Position numbers and translations under genes: made by a program
The notes under the pieces: generated by a model
The model's database searches: none
Told to the model about the DNA's origin: nothing
What the model saw: only the letters and a program-made list of their open reading frames with translations
In this document: positions 35,521 to 48,400 of the stretch, one piece after another
Position numbering within the stretch: the first letter of the stretch is position 1
How the letters are laid out: each line of letters opens with the position of its first letter
NCBI RefSeq assembly: GCF_036417845.1
Contig: NC_089978.1
Span: 138,068,288-138,132,287 of the forward strand
DNA: 64,000 nt
Origin: Apteryx mantelli
Taxonomy: Eukaryota; Chordata; Aves; Apterygiformes; Apterygidae
Direction of reading: 5' to 3'

Positions 35521-37678
35521 GTAAGCTTTAGAAAGCATTTTCCATTTGAGGTAGGTTTCATCTCCCTGCTGGGCTCCAAAATCACAGAAGTCAAGCACAC
35601 ACACTAACACTAGTACTCTGCACTGCCTGCAGGGTCAGGAACAAAACCAGGGACTTCCATCACTATTTCAGTTGTTTTTGTATCATTATAAGGTTGAATA
35701 CCTCCAGATATAATTTTAAATAAGAGTGGTTTGCCAATCCAATTTTTTTTTATCCCTACTTGTAAAGTCCAGATGATTCAGATGTAAACTTCCTTTTTTT
35801 TTTCTTTTTTTTTTCTTTTGGCTGCATCTTTACTGCTGTCAAGAGGGGAATATCCTTTCTGGTCACCCACATGGTAGGTACACGCTCCTCCTGTCTCTCC
35901 TCATCCACTGGTAACCTCTCTGATTATACCAGACAGTACATTAAATCAGCAGCACTTCTCCAGGACATATACTCCAGCTGCTCCTAAGTCCAGTCTTGAT
36001 GGCATCTTTATCACCACACTGAAAGACAACTGTATAATATGCCTAGCTTATCTTTCTCACAAATGATCTCTGGGGGGCGTTCTGCCTTTTTGTTTTTAAA
36101 TATCAGCTTGTGTTGCATACTGTATTTTTAAGGAAAAGAAAAAGCCCTACCTATTCCTGGCACAATGGAGGCCAGATGTGCTCCTGCTGTCCCACACCAA
36201 ACTCATCTACAGGAGCAAAAGCTGTGCTGCCTGGTGTTGTCTGAGGTAGCCCAAGTCGCTGGGTCTTTGTGTGTGTCAGTGGTGCCTGCTCAGCCCAGTC
36301 CATGCAGGGAACCCTTGAGTCCCTGCACTGAACCTATCTTCTGTCTGCCCCCAGTAGCAGCATGTGGTGTAGCAGAGAGGTCTGTGCACACTTAGTGAAT
36401 CAAGGAAAGTAGTGACATTTTCCATGTCCATTTTCCTTTCCTTTGTCAGGCTTTTGTTTAAAAACAAGCAGTCACCCTTTCTTGGAGGGTGTGAGGGCAA
36501 TGCTCATAGGTGGCTTGCCAAATAGTTTCCAGTTACGGTGAACAGAGTGGCTGGCTGGGAAGGAAAAACAGAGATGGATTGTGGCAACAGCAGGCTAACA
36601 AGTCTGGGAGATAAATTCACTTCTTGCAAGCTCTTCTGCTCACATATAGGCCAGTTACTTTCACTTCAGTACAGCCACCAGCAGGCTTAAGTAGTGGATA
36701 AATGTGCTTTGGGTGAGGAAGGTCTGGATCCCACCCCAGCAGAATGACCCAGAAATGTACCATATCCTCTAAGTGAGCCTGGATATTATATAAAGGATAT
36801 GATGCTTCAGAGAAAAGGTTATTCTCTAACCACTTAGTAAAGATCATGGCATGTTGTAATTCATATTAGCTTTACGTGGTTTGTCCTTCTAATCAGTCAT
36901 ATCATTACTGTAGATAACTTTGTTTGGAAAATAGAAACCACAGTAAATGCAAGTTAAATTTTTTCACTACCAGAAATCAAATTCATCACTGAAACAAAAC
37001 CTGCCAGTTAGTCCTCTCACACCCACAGGGCTAGTGTGTCAGACACAAGATGAACAGTTGGCATCACAACATGCTGAGGAACAGCTCCAAAGAACCATCC
37101 TCCAAACATTATCTCCAAATAATATATTTTGCACCTTCATCAACAGTCAAATTTCATTTGCATAATGATATCAAAATCTAATTTACTTATCTTCACACAG
37201 ATTTATCAAGCACTTAAGAATTTGATAAAAAAATCAAAGCAACTTGTCTTCATTAAATATCTTAACAATTATAGGCATTCAGACAATTTCATTACTTGGA
37301 GTGATTTAGATTAATAAGTTAACATATTATGAGGATTATTACAATATTTCTGAATTAAAACCTGTGTCAAGGTTAAGCCATAGCTTTTCAGTGCTTCTAA
37401 TACTCTAAAATTCACAAGTCTTTTCAAACCCTACTTATTTTCTACTGATTTTAATAACTGGGCTGCAGTCCTCAATTCTCGCATTTCTCAGCTGAAGACA
37501 GTGGGAATTCTGCACCCAGAAAGGCATGGGCAGTTTGGTCCCTTGCCCTTCCTTTGGCTGTTCTTCTGGCATCTAGTGTGGCACTGGCTTTCTAAAAATC
37601 TAAATTTTAGATTGAGTTACGCTGGTGAATGATAAGATTTTACTATGTAAAAATTTTGTTCTCTCTTTTCCTTTTCAG

Positions 37679-37848
37679 CCAAAGTACACTATGAAGAACT
37701 TCCTTCTGAACAGTGCCCCAGTGAGTGGATCGGTTACAGAAAGAAATGTTATTTCATCTCAGAGGAGGAGAAAAACTGGACATCTAGTCAGACCTTCTGT
37801 GCTAAGAATGGATCTTTGCTTGCTGTTTCTGAAAACCAGAAAGAAATG
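37679..37848 (+). CDS. CLEC2/CD69-like receptor, exon 3 (CTLD part 1)
   Basis: A 170-nt exon, phase 1 to 0, with a textbook acceptor (CTTTTCCTTTTCAG) and donor GTAATG. It encodes residues 80-136: C92 in QCPSEW, WIGYRKKC (C103), YFIS, W113 in NWTSSQTFC (C120), and LLAVSE. These are the long-form CTLD start, the C-Y-F motif and the first alpha helix of CLEC2/CD69 domains. NWT and NGS are possible N-glycosylation sites. No disabling change is seen here. Confidence 0.9.
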
Positions 37849-39117
37849 GTAATGGGATAAGAAAGCAAAACACAGCTTCCATGTCTCTCTTCCTTTGACC
37901 ATTATCTACATCTATCTCATTTTTTCATGCAATGCTTATCCTTTAAATCTTTGTAAAATAACCAACTTATGTGAATTCAGGTAGTGAAAAGTACTGGATT
38001 TGTCAATGTACATAGCTGGTTGTCAGGCTGGCTGCAGCAGGTGCAACAGCAGTGCAAGCTTCCCTGTACTGCTTTTGCACCTGGATTTGGTGGAAAGCTC
38101 TTTCTATGAACTGAATCTTTTGCCTGTAGTTTTCTTTTTCTGTCCTATGGAACTTTTTCTCCAAAGCAGGTTTGAATCTGTCCAACTCCCAATTTAGACA
38201 AATAAACAGAACCTTTGGTTTCCATCAGAAACCAAATCCTGAAAACCATTGCTCAGCATAATGGGAATCATCCATTTTTATCTGCTTGTATCTTTCTTTA
38301 AATATGCCTTAATTCCTCTTAGACATGCATACTTATACCAATGGTGGAAATATATCCCCACTGAAGTTGGTTTGGGCATTTTCTCATTCTAATAATTTTA
38401 TTAGAATAACTTGATTTTCCTGTGTTATGGCCCAGTTGTACTGAATCAGTGAAAGCTAGTGACATCTTATTACTGCATGTTACTAAAAGTGGAATTTGCT
38501 CTTACAGACCTGCTGTCTTCTGAGTAATGTCAATGAGCAAGGTGTTTGATCAAAAAGTTAGCTTTTAAATAGACTGGCCTTAGTGCTTTGTTGTTACTGT
38601 GATTGTTGAACCTCTGTCAAAAAGCTGCTCTTCTGGTTGGCTGGCACACATTTTACTGGTGTAGCAGACAGTGAAATGGAGGAAACCTCAGTGAAATTAC
38701 ACACATTAGGTCATATCTGAATTTGACCTAAGCTAATAAATATTTTTACAGTGACAAGAATTTCAACAATGATAAAGATGCATGGCCTCATTCTTAGTTC
38801 ATCTGAGTCTCTTTACTGAGTGTGATCTTTGATTTTATTCCATCACCAGCCCCCCCACTTCTTTGCCAATAATTCCAACCATATTTGCCAACTTGTCCCC
38901 TCTCCAACAAGCACGCTCTGCATTGTTGCCCTGTCAGTGGGATATCCCATCTTAAAAAATTTGTAAATGCCACTCTTCCTTCCTCGTCTAAAATCTTAAC
39001 TTTTAATTTGGTGTCTGTGATACTCAGCTGGTGAACTGGGTAGGCAGTGTTGATGGTATTTAAGCTGCTGCTGAAATGCCTTATACCTGTAAATTGTGAA
39101 CAACTTATGAAAGAAGA

Positions 39118-39370
39118 GCATAGAAACACTGAAATTGGCCTACTGGGTCAAACCAGTGCTCTGTGCAATGTGGTGTCTTGTCTTTAGCACCTGACAGTTA
39201 TAGCCACACCAGAAGCAGGTATACGAAAAGATGCAGAAGTGGTATTGGGACTCTGCCTAGACAGACAATTTCTTCTGAACTGTATTGAATTGAAGTTACC
39301 AGAGGAGGGTGGAGGACTATAATAGTATACTCCTTCTTAGTCCATTAAAAAACATTTCATATTCCTGAGA
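39118..39370 (+). repeat. Ancient sauropsid interspersed repeat (unnamed)
   Basis: The stretch around 39140 (GGCCTACTGGGTCAAACCAG, then TGTCTT...CTGACAG) resembles an old dispersed repeat I know from turtles and crocodilians with a CTGGGTCAGACCA motif. Family name and limits are not determinable here. Confidence 0.35.
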
Positions 39371-40015
39371 TCCTTGCTGACAGCAAATATTTATATTATT
39401 TTTTTATTTCGCAAACTTTAACAATATCTGGCTGTAGGGAGTTCTATTATATTAACAAACTGGGAGTGCTAGTACCTGTGCTGCTTCTCTGCTATCTCCC
39501 ATTACTCTTTGCTCTGTGTGCTATAAACTATAAACTATATACATATCGGTTGCTAAAAACTTCTGTGGCAGTGAGCTGTCTTTTACTTTTTTTTATCTGT
39601 ACACTCACAAGGTTTTAAATAAGAATTGGGAAGGGGAGAGAGATCCCGTATGCTCGTCTGAAATGCAGGTATGGCATGCCTGTATGTACCAGCCCTTTCA
39701 AGCTCCGTGCATACAGATTGATAAACATGTACAGACGTGCGCTACCAATATGTGGTGTTTGGGTATTACTGTGTATAGTAAACAGTAATAATTTTCAAGG
39801 GCATAGAATTGAATAACTTTCCTGAAGTCATGATATGAAAAGAATCAATTCAAACAAAGGCAGAATAAGGCTCATAACTCTTAATGGAATACTTATGAAA
39901 CCCTTTCAAATGACAGAATGATAGATTAGTCCTCCTCATAGGTCACAGGAGGGATTTGCTTCTCATTGTGAGAACCCATGTTGACAAAATACCTGTTTTT
40001 TTTTTTTTTTTTTGG

Positions 40016-40119
40016 AATTCCCTAGCTAAGCGCTTGAAAATGGAAGATTCTTGGATTGGATTACGGAAGAAAGGGGAAAGCTTCTACTGGGAGAATGGCA
40101 TTGCCTTGAAGATGGACTT
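40016..40119 (+). CDS. CLEC2/CD69-like receptor, exon 4 (CTLD part 2)
   Basis: The exon encodes residues 137-170 with DSWIGLRKKG (147-156) and FYWENG (159-164) and ends in a perfect donor GTAAGT. The start at 40016 is set by alignment: this gives 104 nt, phase 0 to 2, the same as the paralog's exon 4 (29139-29036). But the two bases before it are GG (40014-40015), not AG, after an 18-T run. The first AG downstream (40024-40025) would shift the frame. The next (40029-40030) keeps the frame and removes five residues. So either that site is used, the copy is defective, or the homopolymer is misread. Calcium and sugar ligands are absent, as in CLEC2 proteins. Confidence 0.75.
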
Positions 40120-41042
40120 GTAAGTTCCTTGTGATTGCCTTAACACATAGCAGGACACTGAGAATACCATCAAGTACTTAAATGTAGAATTAGGGTTTAT
40201 AGCACAAGGTAATTTCTATCACAATAGTTTGTTTTGCTGTGATTTGTAACTGTGACTATGAAAAGGAATTCTTTTGTGATTAAAACCAGTCTAAATCTAA
40301 TAGCGTGAATACAGAGAAGTCCCTGATTAAAAAAGGGTGTTTTGGTAGCTCAGCAAATCCAGATAATGTTATCTATTATCCCTATTTACCTTAATTTGTA
40401 CATGTTTTTCAGGGCATAGTGTAGGCATTTCAGTCTCTTTTCAGATGTTCACAGTTCTTGATTTTCAATGTGATCCTTTGTGGTCATCATCCTAAAATAC
40501 ACAATATCTGGCAAATATTGTTTCAGTGTGGCTAGTGATAGTGTTGTCTTATGTGTTTGTAGCTGAGTCATTTTTTTTCATTAACTCTCAGGAGATAGTG
40601 ATTAAACATGTGTTTGAATAATTATATTGAAATTGCTTGCAAGTTCTGCCAGTCCCATTCTTTTTATTGTTACAGGTCCTGTGCAGTCCTCTTTCTGCCA
40701 CTTGGTCCTCATTCAGCACTGTCCTAAGAATTTTTTCTCTCTGTGTATTCATTCATATTAAATATAGAGCAACTGCTTTGTTGCATCATACCAAAGTGCC
40801 CTCACTGGGTCTTTCCCAGGTTGTCTGAAGACATTTCATCTGGAATCACTGTTTCCTCCCTTCTCAGCAGTAGTCCAGCCACTGCAGTCAACTCTGTTGG
40901 TTTTAGATACTTGTAAAAGTGTCGTGAACTTTAGACATCATTTTTTGTAAACATGCATCCCCTTTAGCATCTTGCCCTTCTTAGAAATTCTGAAGAAAAA
41001 GATGCGTGACTGGAATTCTTCCCAGGGCTCACTTTTTACTCT

Positions 41043-41116
41043 CAGTTTATACCTACGTCATTGTAGGTATAAACTGTTAATAACCTAACTTGAGCTTGAG
41101 CTAGGTTATTAACAGT
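41043..41116 (+). repeat. Two overlapping perfect inverted repeats
   Basis: The first hairpin pairs 41043-41056 with 41063-41076 (14-bp stem, 6-base loop). The second pairs 41073-41086 with 41103-41116 (14-bp stem, 16-base loop with CTTGAG twice). They share four bases. Both stems are perfect. Position in intron 4 of the plus-strand lectin gene. Confidence 0.9.
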
Positions 41117-41639
41117 GGAAAAACTAGAAGAGATTTTTCAGGGAAGTTCCTCAGAACTTTGTCATCTATTTTAACAGTTCCTGGAAGGACACAGGTATTG
41201 GTGGCACTTTTGACGTCCAGTGGCAATGGGAAATGGAAATCAATTCTTCTCTAACCAAGATTTTTTTAGAGGCACCCCTTCCTGTCATAGTGCAATGCCA
41301 CTTGCTGTGGCTCTGTTTCCATCTTCAGAGCATGGATTCATTGTTCTGTATAAAGGGTGATGCCCTTATTGATCCTCCTGCTTTTTGGAGGATTTGCCTA
41401 GGTTGTTGTTTACAGCCACTCATTTTCCTTCCTCCCCACAATTCATATCGGTGCACTGTGATTTTCCTTTAATCCTGGTAGGAATCCTGATGAATAGGTC
41501 ACCATCTACATGTAGTTTCCAGATCTTTAGGGAAAATTTGGTGCTTTTAAGTGCTTTCTCACCTTCACTTTCATGAGGGCTCATTCCCTCTTTTACAATA
41601 TAACTTGCTCAAAAATACTCATTAGTTTTTTCTAGAGAC

Positions 41640-42418
41640 ATATTTACTGTAATTCAAAGTTTTATCATATTCCAGTCATGCATCAGCATTGCCATTAGTT
41701 TTTCTTGTATTCTGCTGTATTATTGCCGTAAATGAGGATGGCTTTGGCTCCTTTCAGTCTTTCTAATATTTCATCCACTTATTCCTGCAGTGTCTCTTGT
41801 ACAGTTGAATCAGCATCTTTCAAATAGGTTTACTGAACTTTGGCTTGTCTAGTCTGTAGTAGCTAGATCCCAGCAGAGGTTTTTCCTCCTAAAAGCATTG
41901 AGCTAATTTGTTGGGCTGATACCTCCACTGCTTCATTTATACTCAACTTATCCATCCTTTGAAGTTCCACTTCATTGGGGCTGTATTGACAGTGCCAAGT
42001 ATTGTTGCAGTACTTGTAGATAGCTTGGTTTTGCAATATCTATTGAACATCCTATAGCTTCAAACACATCAGGTGTGTTTTTCTTACTTTCCTGTCTGTG
42101 ACAGGTTCTTTTAAGGATTCCACCACAAATCACAATGCAAATGATTTCAGCATCAGCACTGGCTTTGTAGCCTGGCTTGTAAATGGGAATCAAGGTTTTG
42201 ATACTCTTCTGTATTTCTGTTTTCACTCCATGTTTATGCAGAAGATTCATTTTGTGGCAGTGGGAGTATTCCAGTACTAGGTATACATTCTGCTTTGTAT
42301 GATGAAATACAGATCTCTTGCAAATTTTCTCTCTTTTGTCTATGCTGCTCAGCTCTGTTTTTAGGCTGTATGTGGCTGGTGACCAGATTGTGCTTCTGTA
42401 ACTCTTTGCTGTGTACAT
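41640..42418 (-). mobile_element. Probable Ty3/gypsy-type retrotransposon fossil
   Basis: On the minus strand a 148-codon open frame (42418-41972) contains a stretch with C-K-R-S, H-H-T-K-Q-N and C-H-K-M-N-L, which looks like a decayed zinc-knuckle pair of a Gag protein with several cysteines lost. About 190 bases further along the same strand (41780-41703) the translation reads VDEILERLKGAKAI and LIYGNNTAEY, resembling the reverse transcriptase of Ty3/gypsy elements on both sides of the catalytic YxDD box, with the box itself missing. The order Gag-like then RT-like is correct. Stops interrupt the region between. Such elements are rare in birds, so this would be an old relic. No LTRs were found. 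Confidence 0.42.
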
Positions 42419-42639
42419 ATGTTTATGTGAGAGGAGGAGAGAGAGACTGTCACAGACACAATGGGAGTAGTAATACTGAATCCTTTAACCTGTTGTTTGG
42501 GTATTTCATGTGTTTCTGCTGATTCTTTCTCAAGCTGCATTGTCCTTGTTTCTCTTGTGTTTCAACCATTAAAATCCTATGAATATGTCATTGGTTAAAA
42601 CATAGAAAACTGAGAATAGGAATAAATGATCCATTCTGA

Positions 42640-43350
42640 TATTGAAGTGACATCAACACTGAGGTCACACAGGTGTCTGTACTGGGATTTAGGCAGCGGC
42701 TGAACTGTGGAAAGGAGGTGAATAGTCAAGTGACAGAGTTTGTTGATGTTACTACTTTATTCAGGGTCAGTAAAATAATTCAGCTGTGAAGAACTGCAGA
42801 AGGACTCCATCAGAATGAGTAGGTGGATGATAAAATAGCAGATGAAAACCATTATGAATAAATGTAGAACACTGTATAGCAGGAAAGAGAGTCCTATGTT
42901 TACCTACGAAATAATTGACTCTGATTATTACCACTCAGGAACAAGGCTTTGGATTGCTAATAGTTCAATGAGAATATTACCTCTGTCATCATAAGAAAAT
43001 GAAACCAACCATTAGGAGATCAGAAAAGGGACAGAGAATAACACAAAGGACATAACCTACATCTACCTACATGCCATAAGCTACATCCATTATGCACCCA
43101 CATCTTGAGTACTGCATGCATTCTGGTTCTCCCATCTCAAGACATAAAAAACTGGAAAAAGTTCAGGGGAGGATAAAAATAATGGAGACAACACACTGTC
43201 TTCTGTAGGAGGAACAATCGAATAAACCAGGGCTCTTCAGCCTGGAAAGGGACAACTGAGGAGGGAAATGAAAATAAAATCATGAATGAAGTGGACAGCA
43301 TGAATAGAGAACAACTAACTTATTTTCTCTTTCAAGACAGTGGTCATCAA
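42640..43350 (+). repeat. Ancient CR1-like LINE relic
   Basis: Strongly diverged plus-strand sequence whose translations recall the CR1 RT and C-terminus: GAGTTTGTTGATG (FADD region, near 42735), CCACATCTTGAGTACTGCAT (H-L-E-Y-C, near 43099), LEKVQ (near 43150) and GGGCTCTTCAGCCTGGAAA (L-F-S-L-E, near 43228), in the order found in the intact element. Limits are approximate. Confidence 0.6.
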
Positions 43351-44635
43351 GCAAAATTGTTAAGTAGTGTCAAAAAAAAAAAACCCCTCAAGTGGTTAAG
43401 CTGTGAAGCAGAAAGTTGTTCCTGCTACAATTTATGGGAGATCAAAATTGAATGGAAAAATACATGGAAGAAAAATTCACAGAGAGCTATTAAATATAAA
43501 GTTGGCATCTCAGGCTTAGGAAGTCCCTGAGCTGCAGATTGTTGGAACTATTCACGACCATCATTAAATGTTTACCTTGTTATGATACTCTTCCCTGGAC
43601 AGTTGCTCTGGCTCATTTTGGAGGAAGGATTTTAGGGGAACTGGAACTTTGGTCAGAACCAGCATAACCACTCTCAGGTTTTTCGTGTTCAAAACCAGTT
43701 GCAGTATGGTTTCTTCAGATACACTGTTTGTTCATCAGTGGTCTTAGCAGGTCATCTGTTTCTCTCACATACGTTTTTTTTGTGGATGAGAGGGAGTGAA
43801 GTGATGGGTGTGAGGGAACAGTCATCTTCAGATGGATTAAGGAGACTACCAAGTAAAATCCCATGTACTTTAGTGAACTTATCATAACCTGAACATATCC
43901 CAGATTTTTTTCCCTACTTATTTTAGAAAATGTATGAGCTACAAAAGCTCTGCATCAGGCCCATCAAATATCAGTTCCCCTTGTCTTACTCTTCACAGTA
44001 TTTATGATCTTGGTAGTTTTAGGCAGCATATATCATAAACTATCTTTCATCTTTCTCCTGTTGCCATGTGATGCCTGGTCTGGACTATTCACAGAAATGG
44101 AGATTCACACAGTACTGCATGAGCTAACTAGGCTTTTCTGACAAGATTTGTCAAACTCACCTTGCTTTTAGCAGCTGAAACTACCATATCGCAAGTGACC
44201 AAAGTTGGTGTCTATGATTCTTGTCCTAAGACTATGTCCTCTATCACACACACAAAATAGAGCAAATTTTTGAAATAAAATGGAAGTGATCCTCGTAATT
44301 ATTTCCCCTTGCTCTGCCTTTAGTTTTTGAGCAAAACGTGTCTCGGAGCTTAAGGGAATTGTTGTCTAAACAATGATTAGTGCTTTAGGCTTTGTTAAAT
44401 TATGCTAAACAGTTGATGCTTGAAAAGAGAAATACAGATCTCTATTCACTCCAGATATTACTAAAGCATGCACTTGATCACAAGCTTTTAACTCACCTGT
44501 ATTAGATCAGTCTAAAATGGATACGTATGATTAGAAGCTACTTCAGCCAGAGTTTTGTTTCACAGTGAGCTAAAAGATTTGGCTCTGTAGTAGGAATTAT
44601 TTGGAAATGGTTATTTTCTGTCCTGTTTTTTTCAG

Positions 44636-44747
44636 GTTCCAGATACAGAATCACTCTGAGTGTGCCTACCTGGAGTCCTTCACAATCTCTACATCAGCAT
44701 GTTCTTTGCCCAGGTGCTGGATCTGTGTCCAGTCTTCCCTTAAATGA
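44636..44747 (+). CDS. CLEC2/CD69-like receptor, exon 5 (CTLD end)
   Basis: Last coding exon after TTTTTTTCAG, phase 2 (codon TTG with exon 4), ending TGA at 44745-44747. It encodes F-Q-I-Q-N-H-S-E-C (C180), A-Y-L, T-I-S, C193, and R-C-W-I-C (C198, C201), the standard end of a CLEC2-type domain: C180-C193 and C120-C201 should pair. C198 is an extra cysteine beside the terminal W-I-C and could be free or bridge a dimer. The protein ends six residues later. The exon is intact. Confidence 0.88.
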
Positions 44748-45408
44748 TACCTTTGAGACCTCCATTTGTGAATGACTGTAAAGAGATGTACACTGTACCG
44801 TCAGTTTAGAGATATGGTAGGCCGGCTGTGGCCACGCTTTCTCGAGCCATCTGGAAGCCTGGCTCGGAGAGGAAAGGACCCATGTGTCACTTTCCAAAAT
44901 GTGTCATTTGTAACACACCAAGTCATCTGTTCTAGGATGGTTCATAGAGAAATGTCCTCACTCCAGGTTACACTTACAGATGACCTACAATGGGGTCTAC
45001 TAGTGCTAGCTGATGAGGGTAAAGGTTCAGTGGGATTTCTGCTGTCCTTCTGATAAATAAGGGTCTCTGGTTGTCTCCTTCCTTTCAGCGCATGGCCTTG
45101 GGGATACTTGGCAGCCAGAGACATCAGCCAGCAGGCACCGCTGCAGAAACAGTTATCAGGGCTCTTGGATTTCTCTGCAAATACCTTGTGCTCTTGGCTG
45201 AGCTTTCCCTGGGTTGGGCTGACTGGCTCTTCTACACCACCATTTCCCCAAATACCGGTCTCCCAGCCTCACCTTGAGCATCCGTGTCCCTCTTAGCTCT
45301 TATTTCTATACTGCTCTGTGAATCTCATGTTTTTCCATTTGACTTTTGTCCTCTTAAGTAAACAAATATGCCTAGTTTGCACCATGGCCAGTCTGTGGCC
45401 ATCACTGT

Positions 45409-45414
45409 AATAAA
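45409..45414 (+). terminator. Candidate poly(A) signal, plus-strand lectin gene
   Basis: AATAAA about 660 bases after the stop codon. A second AATAAA lies at 45996-46001. Either could end the 3' UTR. Confidence 0.4.
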
Positions 45415-48400
45415 CACTTGCTATGATCAGAATGACAGGAAGGGCAGGACTTGCCAAAGGCAGGGGCTTCTGCTGACTTGCCAAGGGCTTCCTACTCTGC
45501 CTGGTTTTCGTGTGGGGTTTTGTACAAATGTTTACCAGGTTTGTTCATGCTAAGATTTGAGCTTGCTCAAAAAAACAATAGGCAGCTCAAACCCCCTCAC
45601 CCCTTACACAGTGGTATTATTCTTAGCCAATTGCAGCATCTATAGATTGAATGTATTTTCAGTGGGTAATCTGGGGTTTAGAGCTCAATCCATGTTTCAG
45701 AAAAAGGGCACATTCACATTTTAAAGATTTTTTTTCTGGAAGCAGTATTTTCATAGTGCAAAAGACCTGCCACTGGAAAGGCAGTGTGGCTTTTACAGAA
45801 CAAAAAGTGTAGGGAAAATTTTCTCTGAGCAGACAGCCATGGCAGACTGAGGCACAAGAGATGGGGACAGTGATTTCTTCACTAACCTCAGTTAAATTTG
45901 CTGGAATTTGTCCATCTGAACCTTAAGCCCTCTGATTGCTGACAGAACGTCAGTAGAGGGTTGTGTGTTTCTCTCCCCCTTGCATCTTACCCACTAATAA
46001 AGATTTAAAAGCCTGTAACAATAAGAAATTCCTGCAAAATGAGCATTAAATACATGGTGCTAGAGGCTATGGATTGTATCAGTGAATTACATTTTGAGAT
46101 GCTGTGCTTAGAGACACTAGTCCTGAACCATATCCCACTGACACAAACGTAATGCCCAAGTGCAGCCACAGCCAACTTCACAAAGGTTATTCCTGCTTTA
46201 CACTGGTGCAAATGAAGTCAGACCTGTTGCTTTACACTTCAAAAGCAGTGCAGGTTCTTATGACCAAGGTAAATAATGTGCTGTGATAAAACAATGGACT
46301 GAGAGGAATGTAATGTGGAGAAAATAAGTCTCAAGGACTTGCAGTGGGGAAAGCCCCCCTACCAAGTGCCTGGGAAGAGGCTGAGTGAGAGGGTGGCAGG
46401 AGGTGTAAGGCAGTTTTTGACTCTTAACTGCCATAACTTGGATGTTCCCTAGGGGATTCCGTGAGGAAAAAGGTAATGAAGAGCTGTCCTGAATTAATTA
46501 TACTTGCGTGCAACTGCAGATTTTGTTTTGTGTTTGTAAGCTGAAGTAAGCTTTCTTTTCTTACCAAAGGCCTTCCCTATGTCTGCAGCTTTCAGCGATT
46601 ATCTTTTATTGGTTAAAGGTTTGAACTGAGATCAGCAGCTTTCAGGCAACCCAACTAACTGGCATACCAATGAGTGATGCCTGCACACAGATACCTGTCC
46701 TTCAGCTTGGTTCTTCTGAAATCAGTGTTCAGGGCTGTATGCTGAGGACATGCAATGCATGTTCACAGAAAGCTGTGAAGGGAGGGGATTAGCCACTAGG
46801 GACTGTATAAAGCAACTGTGACACACACTCATACAAGCCTGCCTCGAGTACGCAAGCATTACAATAACCAACTCAAAACAGTTCTAAACAGAAGCAGAAA
46901 GGCCTAAATGGCCAGTGATTTTTTTGAAATTCAGCAGAATCGTCACTTTCTCATAGGTTCATTTGTATGTTGCATAACAACTATTTGGAAAGATTCATTC
47001 CTTCTTGAAAATAGACCAATTCCAGCCATTTTCCAGCCCCACATGGTAAACCTTAAAAATAGGGAAAGATACTCCAGAGCGATACCAATCTCAAAGTCAA
47101 CAGTGATTCAGATGCAGTCTTTAGTCCCCAAATCATTTCTATTCAGGGGCGATTGGACATCAAGATCCTGTTTTTTTTCCCCTCATCTGGTAGGGTTATG
47201 GCTTTTGCCTCTCCAAAATCATAGATTCTCCTCTGTGTGGGGAAACAGGAATCTCTCCAACCTGTATACCTACTGCAGGATCTTTAAGCAGCAGGTACAG
47301 AACTATACTATCATTAGAAAGAGTAGTCCTGCAGTGGGATATGAATGCAAGGTGATTGAAAGGAACTCTACTTCCACCAATTACAGGTAGATGAACAGGG
47401 TGCATGATCTACTGCAAAATCACTGACACTTTCCAAAGACACCAGTTCTACAGATACAGAGGATCACCAAATTGAGTATCTTTAAATCAGAATCAAAGTT
47501 GATGTGCTGCTGAAGACCAGTTTCAAGAAAAGAAATGCCCTGGTCTCAGGGACAATGGCTTTTTCATCCTGTAAATTATGAATTCTCAATATCAAATAAA
47601 AGTAATGGCACTTCCAGAAAAGTATCAATATTTGAACTGGGGAAGAAAACACAAAGAGATGACTGGAGCAAGTTCAGTATCCAAGTTTCTGAAATTATGT
47701 TTTATTCCTATATTCTGAATCTTGTATATTCTACATTATATCCTATACTCTGTATCCTATCTATATCCTAAAACTCTGTTCCTGAACTTTCTCTAATTTG
47801 CATTACAGAACCTCAGGACCAGCAAGTATTAAGGCAGAATGAACCTTTGCCTGACACCCCCTATCACCAAGGTGTGAAAAACTTACTTGTTATTGAAACA
47901 ATATCAGCTATTTTTTTCATCACCCTTTAGTTCCTGTTCATCACACTGTCAAAGCAGATGAAATACAATACTGACAAGTATCAAACAAATTTCCTGATGA
48001 GGAAAGTAGAAAGATGGCGGCAAGAGCGTGAGCAGGCTTGTTACACTGTCATGATTGGGAAAGAGGTTAGGAAATAGCTGGTTAGCATGAAATTGTGTGG
48101 CAGGTACATATTTCAGCTATGAAGTTGAGTGCAGCAGCTCTCAGGTGAAAAGGAGCTAGGAGATAGCTAAGGGAATAAAAGGTAAAGAGTGAAAACTATG
48201 TAAAAAGTGGGATGATGAAAGAAAAAGAGAGTCCTCTAGAGATAATGAATGGAAGGAGGAACTAACAAGGATAAATAATATAGGACTGAAGAAGTAAATA
48301 CAAGCTTCTGGAAAGTAGAAAGTGGTGTTTTGTATTTTTGGAATTAGAGGAGATATTAGCAACAGTGATGGAAAGAAGTTTTACTCAGTATGGTCCAACC

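Noticed and set aside
38794-39129. 111-codon minus-strand frame in intron 3 of the plus-strand lectin gene
   Set aside because: No family recognised, and it borders an old repeat. Probably repeat-derived or chance.
46908-47390. 160-codon open frame on the plus strand
   Set aside because: No recognisable domain or signal. Likely a chance open stretch downstream of the lectin gene.
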